A stretch of DNA of 18,634 nucleotides. Source: Oscillospiraceae bacterium (GTDB lineage: Bacteria > Bacillota > Clostridia > Oscillospirales > Oscillospiraceae). The notes under the pieces were generated by a model. The model was given only the letters and a program-made list of their open reading frames with translations. It was not told the origin of the DNA and did no database searches. Positions 1-8,442 of this stretch are shown here, one piece after another. The stretch's first letter is position 1, and each line of letters starts with the position of its first letter. The DNA lies in assembly GCA_016290695.1 (NCBI GenBank), contig JAEEUX010000016.1, positions 1 through 18,634 on the forward strand, in the 5' to 3' direction. Both the position numbers and the translations under genes were made by a program.

Positions 1-582
1 GGAATTTTCGCCATTATTCTGACCGAGGCGGGTTATCGCGTTACAGCAATAGACCTCACTCCGAACATGCTCGCCGAGGCAAAGAAAAACGCCGGAGCTT
101 TAGCCGAAAAAATCGATTTTCTGGAGATGAACGCCGAGACGCTGAGCTTTGAGGACGAAGCCTTCAACGTGATTGTTACACGCAATCTGACATGGGACCT
201 GCCTCACCTGGAAAGCGCTTATCGCGAATGGCACCGCGTGTTGAAGCAGGGAGGTCTGCTTCTGAACTTTGACGCGAACTGGTACCGTTACCTTTTTGAC
301 GAACGGGCGATGGCCGAATATGAAGAGGATCGTAAAAATGTTGCCGAACGAGGTATCAAGGACGAGGGTATCGGCGAAAACTTCGACATAATGGAGGACA
401 TCGCTCGCCGTATCCCGGTCTCGCGCCTCGCCCGCCCTTCGTGGGACAAAGAAATACTTGATAAAACAGGATTCTGTGTTGAAGCAGACGAACAGATTTG
501 GAAACGCGTCTGGACAGACGAAGAAAAGCTCAACTTCGCGTCCACGCCGATGTTTATGATTCGAGCCGTGAAGAAAATATAA
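1..582 (+). CDS. Class I SAM-dependent methyltransferase, 5' end outside the window
   Basis: The frame is open from base 1, giving 193 visible residues and a TAA stop. The start codon and the glycine-rich motif I lie outside the window. The visible part begins in the Rossmann fold just after motif I, followed by the acidic end of strand 2 (TAIDLTPNM), the motif IV region (VIVTRNLTWDL) and the post-motif block LNFDANW. The fold and these blocks are typical of class I methyltransferases acting on small molecules; the substrate cannot be told. It is clearly paralogous to the complete methyltransferase at 5894-6658, sharing the RN-TW and NFDANW blocks. It converges on the ABC transporter pair, with the hairpin at 613-666 between them. 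An internal ATG at 67 is not a real start, because conserved fold lies upstream of it. Confidence 0.88.
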   Translation, partial: GIFAIILTEAGYRVTAIDLTPNMLAEAKKNAGALAEKIDFLEMNAETLSFEDEAFNVIVTRNLTWDLPHLESAYREWHRVLKQGGLLLNFDANWYRYLFDERAMAEYEEDRKNVAERGIKDEGIGENFDIMEDIARRIPVSRLARPSWDKEILDKTGFCVEADEQIWKRVWTDEEKLNFASTPMFMIRAVKKI

Positions 583-612
583 TAATATTTGAATATCAGC
601 ATTAATTATATA

Positions 613-666
613 GCAGCACCGCATAATTCCCGTCGCATCCTATATGCCGGAATTATGCGGTGCTGC
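613..666. terminator. Perfect 18-bp hairpin between convergent genes, also a member of a palindromic repeat family
   Basis: Bases 613-630 and 649-666 are perfect reverse complements (18 bp) around an 18-nt loop. On the plus strand the stem is followed by a T-rich stretch (TTTGATTTTTA), as expected for an intrinsic terminator of the methyltransferase. On the minus strand the downstream side is A/T rich but has no clear T run. It lies between two convergent genes, so a bidirectional terminator is plausible. The same sequence ends recur at 4251-4303, so it is also a repeat. Confidence 0.7.
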
Positions 667-684
667 TTTGATTTTTAGTCCGGC

Positions 685-2436
685 TCAGGTCCCGGCTGTC
701 CAGTTGCCGCTGCGCTCCTGCAGGGTGTATAGACGCTTATAGCTGCCCTCCTGATTTATAAGCTTTTTGTGCGTTCCACGCTGCGTAACGGCGCCGTTTT
801 CAATCACCAAAATCTGATCCGCATCCGCAACGGACTTCAGCCGGTGCGCTACGACAAGAACGGTTTTTCCCCTTTGCACAAGCTTAGAGATCGCCGCCTG
901 TACCAACGCCTCGTTTTCCGGGTCAAGCGAAGCGGTCGCTTCGTCCAAAAGCAAAATCGGCGCGTCCTTCAATATTGCTCTTGCGATTGATATGCGCTGG
1001 CGCTCGCCGCCGGACAGCGATTGCCCGTTTTCGGCAAGGACGGTATCATAACCGTTTTCGAGCCTTTTAATGAACTCTCCGCATTGAGCGGCCTCGGCCG
1101 CGGCGATAATTTCATCTTCGCTTGCCCCAGGCTTTCCGACGCGGATGTTGTTCATTAGCGTATCATTGAAAAGGACGACGTCCTGCGACACCACCGAGAG
1201 ATAACGGTAATAGCTTTCGGAGGACAGAGTGCTGATATCCGTGCCTCCTACGAAAATTGCGCCTTTTGTGGGTTCCCATAGCTGAGACAGGAGACGGAGC
1301 GTTGTGCTTTTGCCTTCGCCGGAGGGGCCGACTATAGCCGTAATACTTCCCTCGGGAACGGTGAAGGACAGGTCGCGCAGAACATCGTGTCCGAATGAAG
1401 AATATCGGAACCAAACATGCGAAAAGCACAGGTCGAAGCGTTCAAGCGTTCCGCCGGGGCGCGAATCAACAGGCAAGGCAAACAGTTCCCGCAGCCGCCT
1501 GAGCGACTGGCTCATATAACATAGCGCGGATAAATCGCCAAGAGCGCGTGCAAGCGGCTCGTATATCCTCAAAACGACGGAGAAAAAAAGCAGCATCGTC
1601 GTGAGCGAAAGCTGAGCCCTTGTAAACAGAGCGCTTCCCGCAAGGATGGCTATTCCGATCCCGAGCTGAAGCACTACCTCCGCCCCCGAAACAAAGATTC
1701 CGGCAGTAAGCTCAAGGCGCGTCGAGATTTTCCTCACGGCGTCAAGGTCGGCCGCAAGCTTCTCAAATGTTTCTTCGGAAAGATGATAGGACTTTATTAC
1801 GGGCATTCCGGCGATATACTCAAGAATTGTGTTGTTTGCGAGGCTCTTTGCCTTTAGCTGCTGCCTTGTAAGCCTCGCCTGGAGACGGAGGCTCAGCGCC
1901 TGAATTAAAAATGAAACGGGAACGACGCCGAATGCCGCGAGAGACATCCGCCAATCGATACAGGCAAGAACGCAGAAAATGATAAGTGATGCGATAATCC
2001 GCGCGATAAGCCCCGGGACAAGCCCGCTCATTACAGTTTCGCAGTTCGCGCAATCGGCCATTATATGGGATACGAGGTCGCCGCTGCTCTGCGCGTTTAA
2101 AAGCGACATTGGCATATCTACCAAGCGCCGCGCCGCCGCGCGCCTCATTCTGTCCATTTCGTGGTAAGTGGGGATGTTGTTTGCGCGCTCGGAAAGCCAA
2201 TACGCCAAAAGAGTAAGCGCGGCAACGCCTATGCCGATAAATCCAAGCTCCCGAAGCCCGGATAAATCCGGCGCGGCGCCGGAAACGACTGGGTCGAGCG
2301 CTATATTTATAAGCCTCCATATAATCACGAAGGGCAGAAAAGCGCAAAGCTCCTGTAATACGTTTGCCGCGATTCCAAGGCGCAGGGAGGAAAAACCGCG
2401 CTCGGAAAGAGGAAGAATCCTTTTGATAAGCTTCAT
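685..2436 (-). CDS. ABC transporter half-molecule, membrane domain fused to ATPase (second gene of pair)
   Basis: 583 aa. An N-terminal membrane domain with several hydrophobic segments (about residues 15-310) is followed by an ABC ATPase. That domain shows Walker A GPSGEGKST (370-378), signature LSGGERQ (474-480), Walker B ILLLDE (494-499) and the H-loop histidine of AHRL (531). All motifs look intact. The ATG at 2436 is chosen because it overlaps the stop of the upstream ABC gene (ATGA) and has GGAGG at 2443-2447; a longer frame to 2499 would add an arginine-rich tail inside the upstream gene. It very likely forms a heterodimer with its upstream partner. Such pairs include drug or lipid exporters and the siderophore transporters YbtPQ/IrtAB. 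The DPENEA stretch after Walker B recalls the latter group, but the direction of transport cannot be read from sequence. Confidence 0.93.
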   Translation of the reverse strand: MKLIKRILPLSERGFSSLRLGIAANVLQELCAFLPFVIIWRLINIALDPVVSGAAPDLSGLRELGFIGIGVAALTLLAYWLSERANNIPTYHEMDRMRRAAARRLVDMPMSLLNAQSSGDLVSHIMADCANCETVMSGLVPGLIARIIASLIIFCVLACIDWRMSLAAFGVVPVSFLIQALSLRLQARLTRQQLKAKSLANNTILEYIAGMPVIKSYHLSEETFEKLAADLDAVRKISTRLELTAGIFVSGAEVVLQLGIGIAILAGSALFTRAQLSLTTMLLFFSVVLRIYEPLARALGDLSALCYMSQSLRRLRELFALPVDSRPGGTLERFDLCFSHVWFRYSSFGHDVLRDLSFTVPEGSITAIVGPSGEGKSTTLRLLSQLWEPTKGAIFVGGTDISTLSSESYYRYLSVVSQDVVLFNDTLMNNIRVGKPGASEDEIIAAAEAAQCGEFIKRLENGYDTVLAENGQSLSGGERQRISIARAILKDAPILLLDEATASLDPENEALVQAAISKLVQRGKTVLVVAHRLKSVADADQILVIENGAVTQRGTHKKLINQEGSYKRLYTLQERSGNWTAGT

Positions 2437-4232
2437 TGTGCGCCTCCGTCGGCGGCGCACTGCAGGCGCCAGTCTTGTATGCCGCAATATGCCCGCCAAA
2501 GCGCGGCGTAAGCCCCGCCGGAGCTAAGCAGCTCGCTGTGCTTTCCGCGCTCGCATATGCGTCCGTGGTCCATGACCAGTATTTGATCCGCGTCCCGAAC
2601 GGTGCTCAGACGATGGGCAATCATAATAACGGTTTTTCCGCAGATAAGCCTTGAAACAGCCTCTTGAATAAGCGCTTCGTTTTCCGCGTCCTGCGATGCG
2701 GTAGCCTCGTCCAGTACGAGTATCGGCGCGTCCTTAAGGATCGCCCTTGCAAGGGCGATCCTCTGTTTTTGCCCGGAGGAAAGACGTATGCCTTCCGCGC
2801 CGATAAGGGTATCGTAGCCATCGGGAAGCGCAGATATAAAGTCGTGACAATTCGCCGCTTTGGCAGCGCGAACCACATCGTCAAAAGAGGCGTTTTTATT
2901 TCCGAAACGAATGTTTTCAAGCACGGACTGGCTGAAAAGAAGCTCGTTTTGCAGGACAAAGCCGACCTGTGTCATCAGCGTTTCAAACGGCATATTGCGG
3001 ATATCCGTCCCGTCTATAGAAATCGAGCCGCTGTCTGCATCCCAAAATCGCGCGATAAGAGAGGCAACGGTGCTTTTTCCGCTGCCGGAGGGCCCCACGA
3101 TAGCCGTGAGAGTCCCCGGCTCGGCGCTGAACGACACGCCGCAGAGCGCAGGGCGCGTTCCGTCTCCGTTATACGAAAAGCTAACGTCGCTAAACTGTAA
3201 AAGCGGCTTTTTAATCGAACAATTCTCCGTCCCTTGTGCTGGCTCTTCTGCGTCCATAGTCTTATCAAGGCGTTCCACTTCGGTGTTTACGCGCATAAAC
3301 TCCTGCATGATGCGCCCTATTTTGGGAATGACGGAAGCCAGCGACGGAGCAAGGAGCAAATAAAAAATGAAACGCACGGCGAAGTCCGCCCATTGTTCCG
3401 CGTCAGGCGCCGTCCACAGCGCAACGGGTATTAAGAAGAGATAACAGTTGGCGATAAGCGCCAGAAACCACGGCATGTACTTTTCCCAGTTTCGGGTATA
3501 AGGGATTACCATATCGGTATAAGCGCCGATGGCGTCCTCCAATTTTTGAAACGCGCCGACGCTTCGCCCGAAGGCTTTGAGTACGGTTATTCCGCGCACA
3601 CATTCCACGGCGGCGTTTTCCATTTCGTCCAAGGCTCCGTAATAGAGCTCCATCATGTGCTTTGCGCCGCCGCGCCCCATAGAAAGATAGTGGAAAGCAT
3701 AAGCGAGGACTATTCCGAAGGCCATAGCGAGGCCGAAGCGCCAATCTACCGATAAAATAATTAAAATCATGGCCGACGGATATACGACGGAAGCAACCAT
3801 ATCCGGCAGCTTGTGAGCAATGAAGCTTTGGATGCCGTCAATTCCTTCTCCCATCATGCGATACTGCTGCCCCGTTCCGTGCTCCATATGGAAGCCCATC
3901 GGCAGACGGGAGAGCTTTTTTGCCAAGTTTATTTTTAAATCGAAGGAGGTGTGGAACGCGGCGAGATGCGAAAGAATCAAAGCGCCAAAATAAGCAAGAA
4001 CGTTAAGCGCCGCCCCTGCAAATGCCACGAACCCGCAGCGCAGCGTCGCTCCTCCGGAAGCCGCCCCGGAAGCAAGCATTATCCTCAAAAGCCGGTATAT
4101 CGCAAGATATGGCACAAAATAGGCAAGAGACGATATTACAGCCAACGTCACGGAGCAGGTCATGCAGACAGGGCGCTGAAAGGAAATCCTCAGAATACGG
4201 CGAATTATTTTTAAGCGGGATGTCTCCTCCAC
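2433..4232 (-). CDS. ABC transporter half-molecule, membrane domain fused to ATPase (first gene of pair)
   Basis: 599 aa from a GTG start at 4232, which has a perfect AAGGAGG at 4240-4246, 7 nt upstream. A TTG further out at 4265 falls inside the palindromic repeat and is not a likely start. The membrane domain (about residues 20-320) precedes an ATPase with Walker A GPSGSGKST (380-388), Walker B ILVLDE (504-509) and AHRL. The signature is LSSGQ (484-488) instead of LSGGQ, and the D-loop reads ASQD where its partner has ASLD. This asymmetry is common in heterodimeric ABC proteins with one weakened ATP site. The stop overlaps the start of the next ABC gene, implying translational coupling. A candidate promoter lies at 4324-4352. 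Confidence 0.93.
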   Translation of the reverse strand: MEETSRLKIIRRILRISFQRPVCMTCSVTLAVISSLAYFVPYLAIYRLLRIMLASGAASGGATLRCGFVAFAGAALNVLAYFGALILSHLAAFHTSFDLKINLAKKLSRLPMGFHMEHGTGQQYRMMGEGIDGIQSFIAHKLPDMVASVVYPSAMILIILSVDWRFGLAMAFGIVLAYAFHYLSMGRGGAKHMMELYYGALDEMENAAVECVRGITVLKAFGRSVGAFQKLEDAIGAYTDMVIPYTRNWEKYMPWFLALIANCYLFLIPVALWTAPDAEQWADFAVRFIFYLLLAPSLASVIPKIGRIMQEFMRVNTEVERLDKTMDAEEPAQGTENCSIKKPLLQFSDVSFSYNGDGTRPALCGVSFSAEPGTLTAIVGPSGSGKSTVASLIARFWDADSGSISIDGTDIRNMPFETLMTQVGFVLQNELLFSQSVLENIRFGNKNASFDDVVRAAKAANCHDFISALPDGYDTLIGAEGIRLSSGQKQRIALARAILKDAPILVLDEATASQDAENEALIQEAVSRLICGKTVIMIAHRLSTVRDADQILVMDHGRICERGKHSELLSSGGAYAALWRAYCGIQDWRLQCAADGGAQ

Positions 4233-4250
4233 CCGAATTCCTCCTTTTAG

Positions 4251-4303
4251 GGCAGCACTGTACAATTCCCGGCACTTACGCGCCGGAATTATGCGGTATT
4301 GCC
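4251..4303. repeat. Imperfect palindromic repeat, second copy
   Basis: Bases 4252-4269 and 4284-4302 form a long imperfect stem with the same end sequences as the 613-666 hairpin: an ACAATTCCC-type left arm and CCGGAATTATGCGG right arm. The differences from the first copy are mostly G-T wobbles or C-A mismatches. It lies in the 5' leader of the ABC pair, between the candidate promoter and the GTG start. No T run follows on the minus strand, so it is unlikely to act as a plain terminator there. Confidence 0.72.
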
Positions 4304-4323
4304 TTTTAGTTTAATCGGAAATT

Positions 4324-4352
4324 ACTATATCATAGTTATTGCGGCAATGTAA
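4324..4352 (-). promoter_or_regulatory. Candidate sigma-A promoter for the ABC pair
   Basis: On the minus strand TTACAT (4352-4347) and TATAGT (4329-4324) are separated by 17 nt. Each hexamer is a fair match to consensus. This would give a leader of about 85 nt that contains the palindromic repeat. It is the best-spaced pair in the divergent region, but the call rests on sequence match alone. Confidence 0.45.
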
Positions 4353-4370
4353 CCCGAGGGAGGGGATCGC

Positions 4371-4403
4371 ATGATATATAATTTTATCAAAATATTCATA
4401 TGA
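4371..4403 (+). other. Possible 10-residue leader reading frame
   Basis: A GGGAGGGG block (4358-4365) sits 5 nt before an ATG that opens a 10-codon frame, MIYNFIKIFI, ending in TGA. It lies in the region upstream of the MATE gene, followed by a small GC hairpin (4441-4452). A leader peptide is possible, but A/T-rich DNA gives such frames by chance, and the proposed MATE promoter lies downstream of it. Confidence 0.2.
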
Positions 4404-4444
4404 TTTTTATGTGTTTTTGTGTAATTTCTATCCCGTGGGGGGGC

Positions 4445-4474
4445 TTGTGCCCGGTTCCTCAAAGTAATTATAAT
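4445..4474 (+). promoter_or_regulatory. Candidate sigma-A promoter of the MATE/transport operon
   Basis: TTGTGC (4445-4450) and a perfect TATAAT (4469-4474) are 18 nt apart, which puts transcription start near 4481 and the start codon at 4519. This would drive the whole plus-strand operon to the terminator at 11859. The -35 overlaps a small GGGC/GCCC hairpin. Confidence is moderate because the -35 is only a partial match. Confidence 0.5.
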
Positions 4475-4518
4475 ATTTCTGTTTATACTTGTAGCAATGG
4501 ATCGGAGGCAGGGGACAA

Positions 4519-5868
4519 TTGAGAAAAACCATGGATTTCACCGAAGGCAGCATCAGCTCGCAAATCATACGTTTCGCTCTGCCTCTTTTTGCGACGAGCC
4601 TTATTCAGCAGCTTTATAACACGGTGGACCTGCTTTACGTCGGCAACGCGGTGGGCAAGGTCGGAACTGCGGCGGTGGGCGCAAGCAGCCTTCTGACGAC
4701 CTGCCTCGTCGGTTTTTTCGGCGGCGTATCCGTGGGCATGAGCGTTATCACCGCAAAGGCCATAGGCGCGAGAGATGCGGAAAAATTCCGCCGCGCGCTG
4801 CAAACCGCGCTCCCGCTTTCGGCGCTCGTGGGTCTAATAATTATGCTGGCGGGAATTATCGGCGCTCCTGTGTTCATGCGCTGGATAAGGACGCCGGAGG
4901 CTGCGTTTGAGCAGTCTGTTCTCTACCTGCGGATTTATTTTCTCAGCATAATACCGCTTATTACATATAATATGTGCTCGGGCATAATTCGCGCGATGGG
5001 CAATTCCCGCGCGCCGATGATAATGCAGCTTATCGGCGGGCTTACGAACGTAGCTGCGGACGGAGTTTTTATTCTGCTTTTTGAAAACGACGTTGCCGGC
5101 GTTGCATGGGCGACAATGCTTACACAGACGGTTTCCGCTCTGCTGGCGGTTCGCTGGCTTATGAAGGGTACTGAGCATGGGCAGCTCCGCCTGTCTGAAA
5201 GCCGGCTGCATGGAGACGTAGTGCGGGAGGTTGTTCGTCTCGGCGTTCCTGCGGGGCTGCAAACGCTCGTGATAGCGCTCTCAAACGTGTTCGTACAGGC
5301 GAAGGTGAATCTGCTCGGCGTGGACGCGACTGCGGCCTTTGCCACATACTTAAAGGTTGAGCTTCCGAATTATCTTCCGATTGTGGCATTCGGGCAGACG
5401 ATAATGACCTTCACCGGCCAGAATATCGGAGCGGGCAGGCTTGACAGGATACGCAAGGGCGTAAAGGTCTGCATGGCGATCGGAATATGCTACGTTCTCA
5501 TTTCGTCTACGCTTTTGCAGGTTTTCGGGAGGCAGGCCTTCGGCCTTTTTGACAAAAACCCGAAGGTGATAGAATACGGGCTTCAGATGATACGTATTAC
5601 CTTCCCGTTCTATTTTCTTTACGTTATTCTGGAGGTTCTCGCGGACGCGGTGCGCGGCGCAGGAAAAACCATGCCGCCCATGCTTATCATTATGGCGAAC
5701 ATCTGCGTTCTGCGAACCGTTTTGCTTTTTACTCTTACGAGCTTTATGGACGGCATTAAGCCCATCGCCATCACCTATCCGTCGGCGTGGCTGGCGACGG
5801 TGATATGCATTACGATCTACTGGCTGCGCGGCACATGGGCAAAAGGCGCTGATAGAATATCGGCCTGA
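4519..5868 (+). CDS. MATE family efflux transporter
   Basis: 449 aa from TTG 4519 or 445 aa from ATG 4531. TTG is favoured slightly because GGAGG (4504-4508) lies 10 nt upstream and the N-terminus RKTMDFTEG fits the family, where a charged stretch before D-TEG is common. The protein is hydrophobic throughout, with about twelve predicted membrane segments and two MatE repeats. The typical opening PLFATSLIQQLYNTVDLLYVGN is followed by a second half that begins near VPAGLQTLVIALSN. The family expels small organic compounds in exchange for sodium ions or protons. It is the first gene of the plus-strand operon and lies 25 nt before a methyltransferase. The exported compound is unknown; one possibility is the product or ligand of the neighbouring enzymes. 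Confidence 0.93.
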   Translation: MRKTMDFTEGSISSQIIRFALPLFATSLIQQLYNTVDLLYVGNAVGKVGTAAVGASSLLTTCLVGFFGGVSVGMSVITAKAIGARDAEKFRRALQTALPLSALVGLIIMLAGIIGAPVFMRWIRTPEAAFEQSVLYLRIYFLSIIPLITYNMCSGIIRAMGNSRAPMIMQLIGGLTNVAADGVFILLFENDVAGVAWATMLTQTVSALLAVRWLMKGTEHGQLRLSESRLHGDVVREVVRLGVPAGLQTLVIALSNVFVQAKVNLLGVDATAAFATYLKVELPNYLPIVAFGQTIMTFTGQNIGAGRLDRIRKGVKVCMAIGICYVLISSTLLQVFGRQAFGLFDKNPKVIEYGLQMIRITFPFYFLYVILEVLADAVRGAGKTMPPMLIIMANICVLRTVLLFTLTSFMDGIKPIAITYPSAWLATVICITIYWLRGTWAKGADRISA

Positions 5869-5893
5869 GACACACACGGAAAGGAAGAAAAAC

Positions 5894-6658
5894 ATGAACC
5901 AAACGAGCCAAAGAATATCAAAATATTGGGACGGCTCCTCCGCCGGATATTCCGACATAGTGCAGGAAGAGCTGAACACCGCCATGCGGGAGGTATGGCT
6001 TGGGCTGGTAGAGGAAAACCGCCCTCGCGGCGAGCACCTGAGCGTTCTGGACGCAGGCTGCGGCCCCGGCTTTTTTTCCGTTCTCATGGCGCAGAACGGA
6101 CATAAGATAACGGCCTTTGATTTCAGCGAAGATATGCTAAGGGCGGCAAAAGCCAACGCAGAGCGATACGGCGTTTCCGGCGCGATAAGCTTTTCCAGAA
6201 TGGACGCGCAGGAGCTTGAATACGAGGACGCTTCCTTCGACCTTATTCTCAGCCGGAATATGACATGGACGCTGCAAAATCCCGCGAAGGTATACAGCGA
6301 ATGGCTGAGAGTGCTCAGACCCGGAGGAAAATTCATAAACTTCGATGCCAACTGGAACAGGCGTTATTACGACGAAGGACTGAGGCTCCTTATGGAGCAG
6401 GATTTTCAGCGCCTTGAAACGCTCGGCTATCACGTAGACAGAACCGACGGTCATACCGGCGACGGCCGTGACGACTCATGGGTCATGGAGCTTCCTCTCA
6501 ACCATGAAGCCCGCCCTGTCTGGGACGTGAAGACGCTTTTTTCTCTGGGCTGTACCGATGTTCGCGCCGTAACAAGGCTCCCGGACGGGATAATGAACGA
6601 ATACTATACCAATTATTACCGCCACATACCTGTTTTCATGGTTTGTGCGACAAAATGA
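5894..6658 (+). CDS. Class I SAM-dependent methyltransferase
   Basis: 254 aa, with AAGGAAG at 5881-5887 6 nt before the ATG. Motif I is VLDAGCGPGF (51-60), the acidic residue binding the SAM ribose is in the TAFDFS segment (about 73-78), and the block INFDANW (148-154) follows the LRPGG turn. This order is that of a Methyltransf_11/25-type enzyme acting on a small molecule. The C-terminal third is specific to this subfamily and probably forms the substrate pocket. A large reading frame on the opposite strand has no comparable motifs and is a shadow. It is paralogous to the enzyme at 1-582, and the two copies flank the ABC pair and the MATE gene. Its stop lies 3 nt before the next permease start, so it is co-translated with the transporter. 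Confidence 0.92.
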   Translation: MNQTSQRISKYWDGSSAGYSDIVQEELNTAMREVWLGLVEENRPRGEHLSVLDAGCGPGFFSVLMAQNGHKITAFDFSEDMLRAAKANAERYGVSGAISFSRMDAQELEYEDASFDLILSRNMTWTLQNPAKVYSEWLRVLRPGGKFINFDANWNRRYYDEGLRLLMEQDFQRLETLGYHVDRTDGHTGDGRDDSWVMELPLNHEARPVWDVKTLFSLGCTDVRAVTRLPDGIMNEYYTNYYRHIPVFMVCATK

Positions 6659-6661
6659 GCA

Positions 6662-7588
6662 ATGAAGCTTAAAAAACGACTAAGTCAGTTTGTCTCCGCC
6701 GTCATTATCATTTTCGGCGTAACCTTTCTCACTTTCCTGCTTTCCTATCTATCGCCGGACGATGCGGCGGTAGTCAAGCTTTCCGCCATGAAAACCGGTT
6801 ATACTCAGGAAATGCTGGAACTTACAAGAGACGAAATGGGGCTCAACGCCCCCTTTATCGTGCAGTATGGGCGCTGGATGAAGGGCGTCCTGCGGCTTGA
6901 TTTCGGAACCTCCTATCGCACGAACGAAGAAGTGTCGAGCATGATTCTTTCCGCGCTGCCGAGGACGCTTTCGCTTACGCTCCTTTCCATGCTCATCATG
7001 CTTGCCATTGCCGTCCCGACGGGGCTTTACTGCGCGGCGCATCCGAACGGAGCAATAGACAGACTCACTATGGCGGCCTCCTATCTTTTCTGCTCTCTTC
7101 CTTCGTTTTTTATAGCGCTTGTGGCCATGTATTTTCTTTGTATCCGCTTGAAGCTCTTTAACGTGAGGGCGGAGCCCGGGATAAAGGGTCTCATAATGCC
7201 TGCGGCAATCCTCGGAGTTACGCTTTCCTCGTGGTATATCCGCCAGATACGCTCGATAGCCATTGAGCAGATAAGCTCGGAATACGTAAAATGTCTGCGG
7301 GCGCGTGGAATCTCAAAAATCAAGATACTAACTAAGCACGTTTTGAAAAACTGCCTGACGCCGATTATCACTCTCCTGGGAATTTCCATCGGCGGAATGC
7401 TGGGCGGCTCGGCAATCGTGGAGTCGATTTTTTCCGTCGGCGGCGTGGGTTCGGCCGCAGTGGAGGCGGTCACGGCAAGGGATTATCCGTTTATTCAGGC
7501 ATACGCCTTTTGGATGGCGATAATCTATCTGCTGGTTAATCTGCTCGTGGATATAACAAACCGTCGTCTGGATCCGAGAATCCGGTAG
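6662..7588 (+). CDS. Nickel/peptide-type ABC importer, permease 1 (DppB/NikB-like)
   Basis: 308 aa integral membrane protein. The N-terminal membrane segment (about 10-30) is followed by an external domain containing MGLNAPFIVQYGRWMKG and LRLDFGTSY, which are hallmarks of the DppB/OppB/NikB family. A core of five further membrane segments comes next. The EAA loop that contacts the ATPase is near residues 207-230 (EYVKCLRARGISKIKIL). The length matches the family. The start lies 3 nt after the methyltransferase stop and has a weak ribosome site, suggesting coupling. It pairs with the permease at 7601. Confidence 0.94.
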   Translation: MKLKKRLSQFVSAVIIIFGVTFLTFLLSYLSPDDAAVVKLSAMKTGYTQEMLELTRDEMGLNAPFIVQYGRWMKGVLRLDFGTSYRTNEEVSSMILSALPRTLSLTLLSMLIMLAIAVPTGLYCAAHPNGAIDRLTMAASYLFCSLPSFFIALVAMYFLCIRLKLFNVRAEPGIKGLIMPAAILGVTLSSWYIRQIRSIAIEQISSEYVKCLRARGISKIKILTKHVLKNCLTPIITLLGISIGGMLGGSAIVESIFSVGGVGSAAVEAVTARDYPFIQAYAFWMAIIYLLVNLLVDITNRRLDPRIR

Positions 7589-7600
7589 GGGGATAAGACT

Positions 7601-8410
7601 ATGCAAAAAAGAAAAGCAAAGATAAAACTGTATGCTTCCGGGTTCCTGCTTGTCGCTGTGATACTGTTTTTTATTATCGCGCCGCATTTTTTGCCGCACG
7701 ACCCTTTTCAGACGGATTACGGGCAGGCCATGCTGAAGGCGGGCGAAGGAGGTTATCTGCTGGGAACGGATCAACTGGGGCGCTGCCTTGTATGCCGCCT
7801 TATTGAGGGCGGGAAGCAAACTGTGCTTACTTCGCTTGCCGTGGTTGCAGTCGTGTTTGCGGCGGGCTCGGCACTGGGGATGCTTGCGGGCTATATCGGC
7901 GGCGCCGTCGACTATGTGATAATGAAAATAACGACGGTGTTTCAGGCGTTCCCGAGCTTTGTTCTGGCTGTGGCGATTGCAGGAATAATAGGCCCCGGAA
8001 AAGGAAACGGAATGCTTGCTCTCATGCTTGTATACTGGACGACCTACGCAAGATATTCCCGCAGCTTCGTGTTGAACCTGAAAAACGAGACATACGTTGC
8101 TGCCGCGCGTATGTGCCACGCAGGGCATGTCAGCATTCTATTGCGATACATCCTGCCGAACATGGTCCCGCCGCTGCTTGTTACAGCGGCGCTGGATATA
8201 GGGAATGTCGTGCTCAGCATGGCAGGTCTTTCCTTCATCGGGCTGGGCGGCGCTCGCCCGACGGCAGAATGGGGCGCAATTATGAGCGAGTCGCGCAGGT
8301 TCCTTCAGGTTTCGCCGTCTCTGATACTCTACCCCGGAATTGCGCTGCTGCTCGTCGTGTTCCTGTTCCATTTTTGCAGCGAGAACGTACGAAATTATCT
8401 TGACAGGTAA
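7601..8410 (+). CDS. Nickel/peptide-type ABC importer, permease 2 (DppC/NikC-like)
   Basis: 269 aa, with AGGGGGA before the ATG and 12 nt after permease 1. After one N-terminal membrane segment (about 10-30) it shows the family hallmark LLGTDQLGRCLVCRLIEGG (about 53-71). The usual family GRD-SR reads GRCLVCR here, so two positions are cysteine. A hydrophobic core follows, with the EAA loop near ETYVAAARMCHAGHVSIL and the GLSFIGLGG segment that is typical of DppC/NikC. Together with permease 1 it forms the membrane channel of the importer. Confidence 0.94.
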   Translation: MQKRKAKIKLYASGFLLVAVILFFIIAPHFLPHDPFQTDYGQAMLKAGEGGYLLGTDQLGRCLVCRLIEGGKQTVLTSLAVVAVVFAAGSALGMLAGYIGGAVDYVIMKITTVFQAFPSFVLAVAIAGIIGPGKGNGMLALMLVYWTTYARYSRSFVLNLKNETYVAAARMCHAGHVSILLRYILPNMVPPLLVTAALDIGNVVLSMAGLSFIGLGGARPTAEWGAIMSESRRFLQVSPSLILYPGIALLLVVFLFHFCSENVRNYLDR

Positions 8411-8442
8411 ACGATGATTAATTTGGAGTAGCAGATTGGCGA

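Noticed and set aside
4251..4303. Second palindromic repeat as a terminator of the ABC leader
   Set aside because: It lies before the coding region and lacks a T run on the minus strand, so termination there is unsupported.
5350..6351. 333-codon minus-strand frame opposite the MATE end and second methyltransferase
   Set aside because: No domain, no ribosome site, and the plus strand carries clear methyltransferase motifs; it is a shadow of coding DNA.
7328..8128. 266-codon minus-strand frame opposite the permeases
   Set aside because: Composition rich in His, Arg and Cys typical of antisense frames; both permeases are complete on the plus strand.
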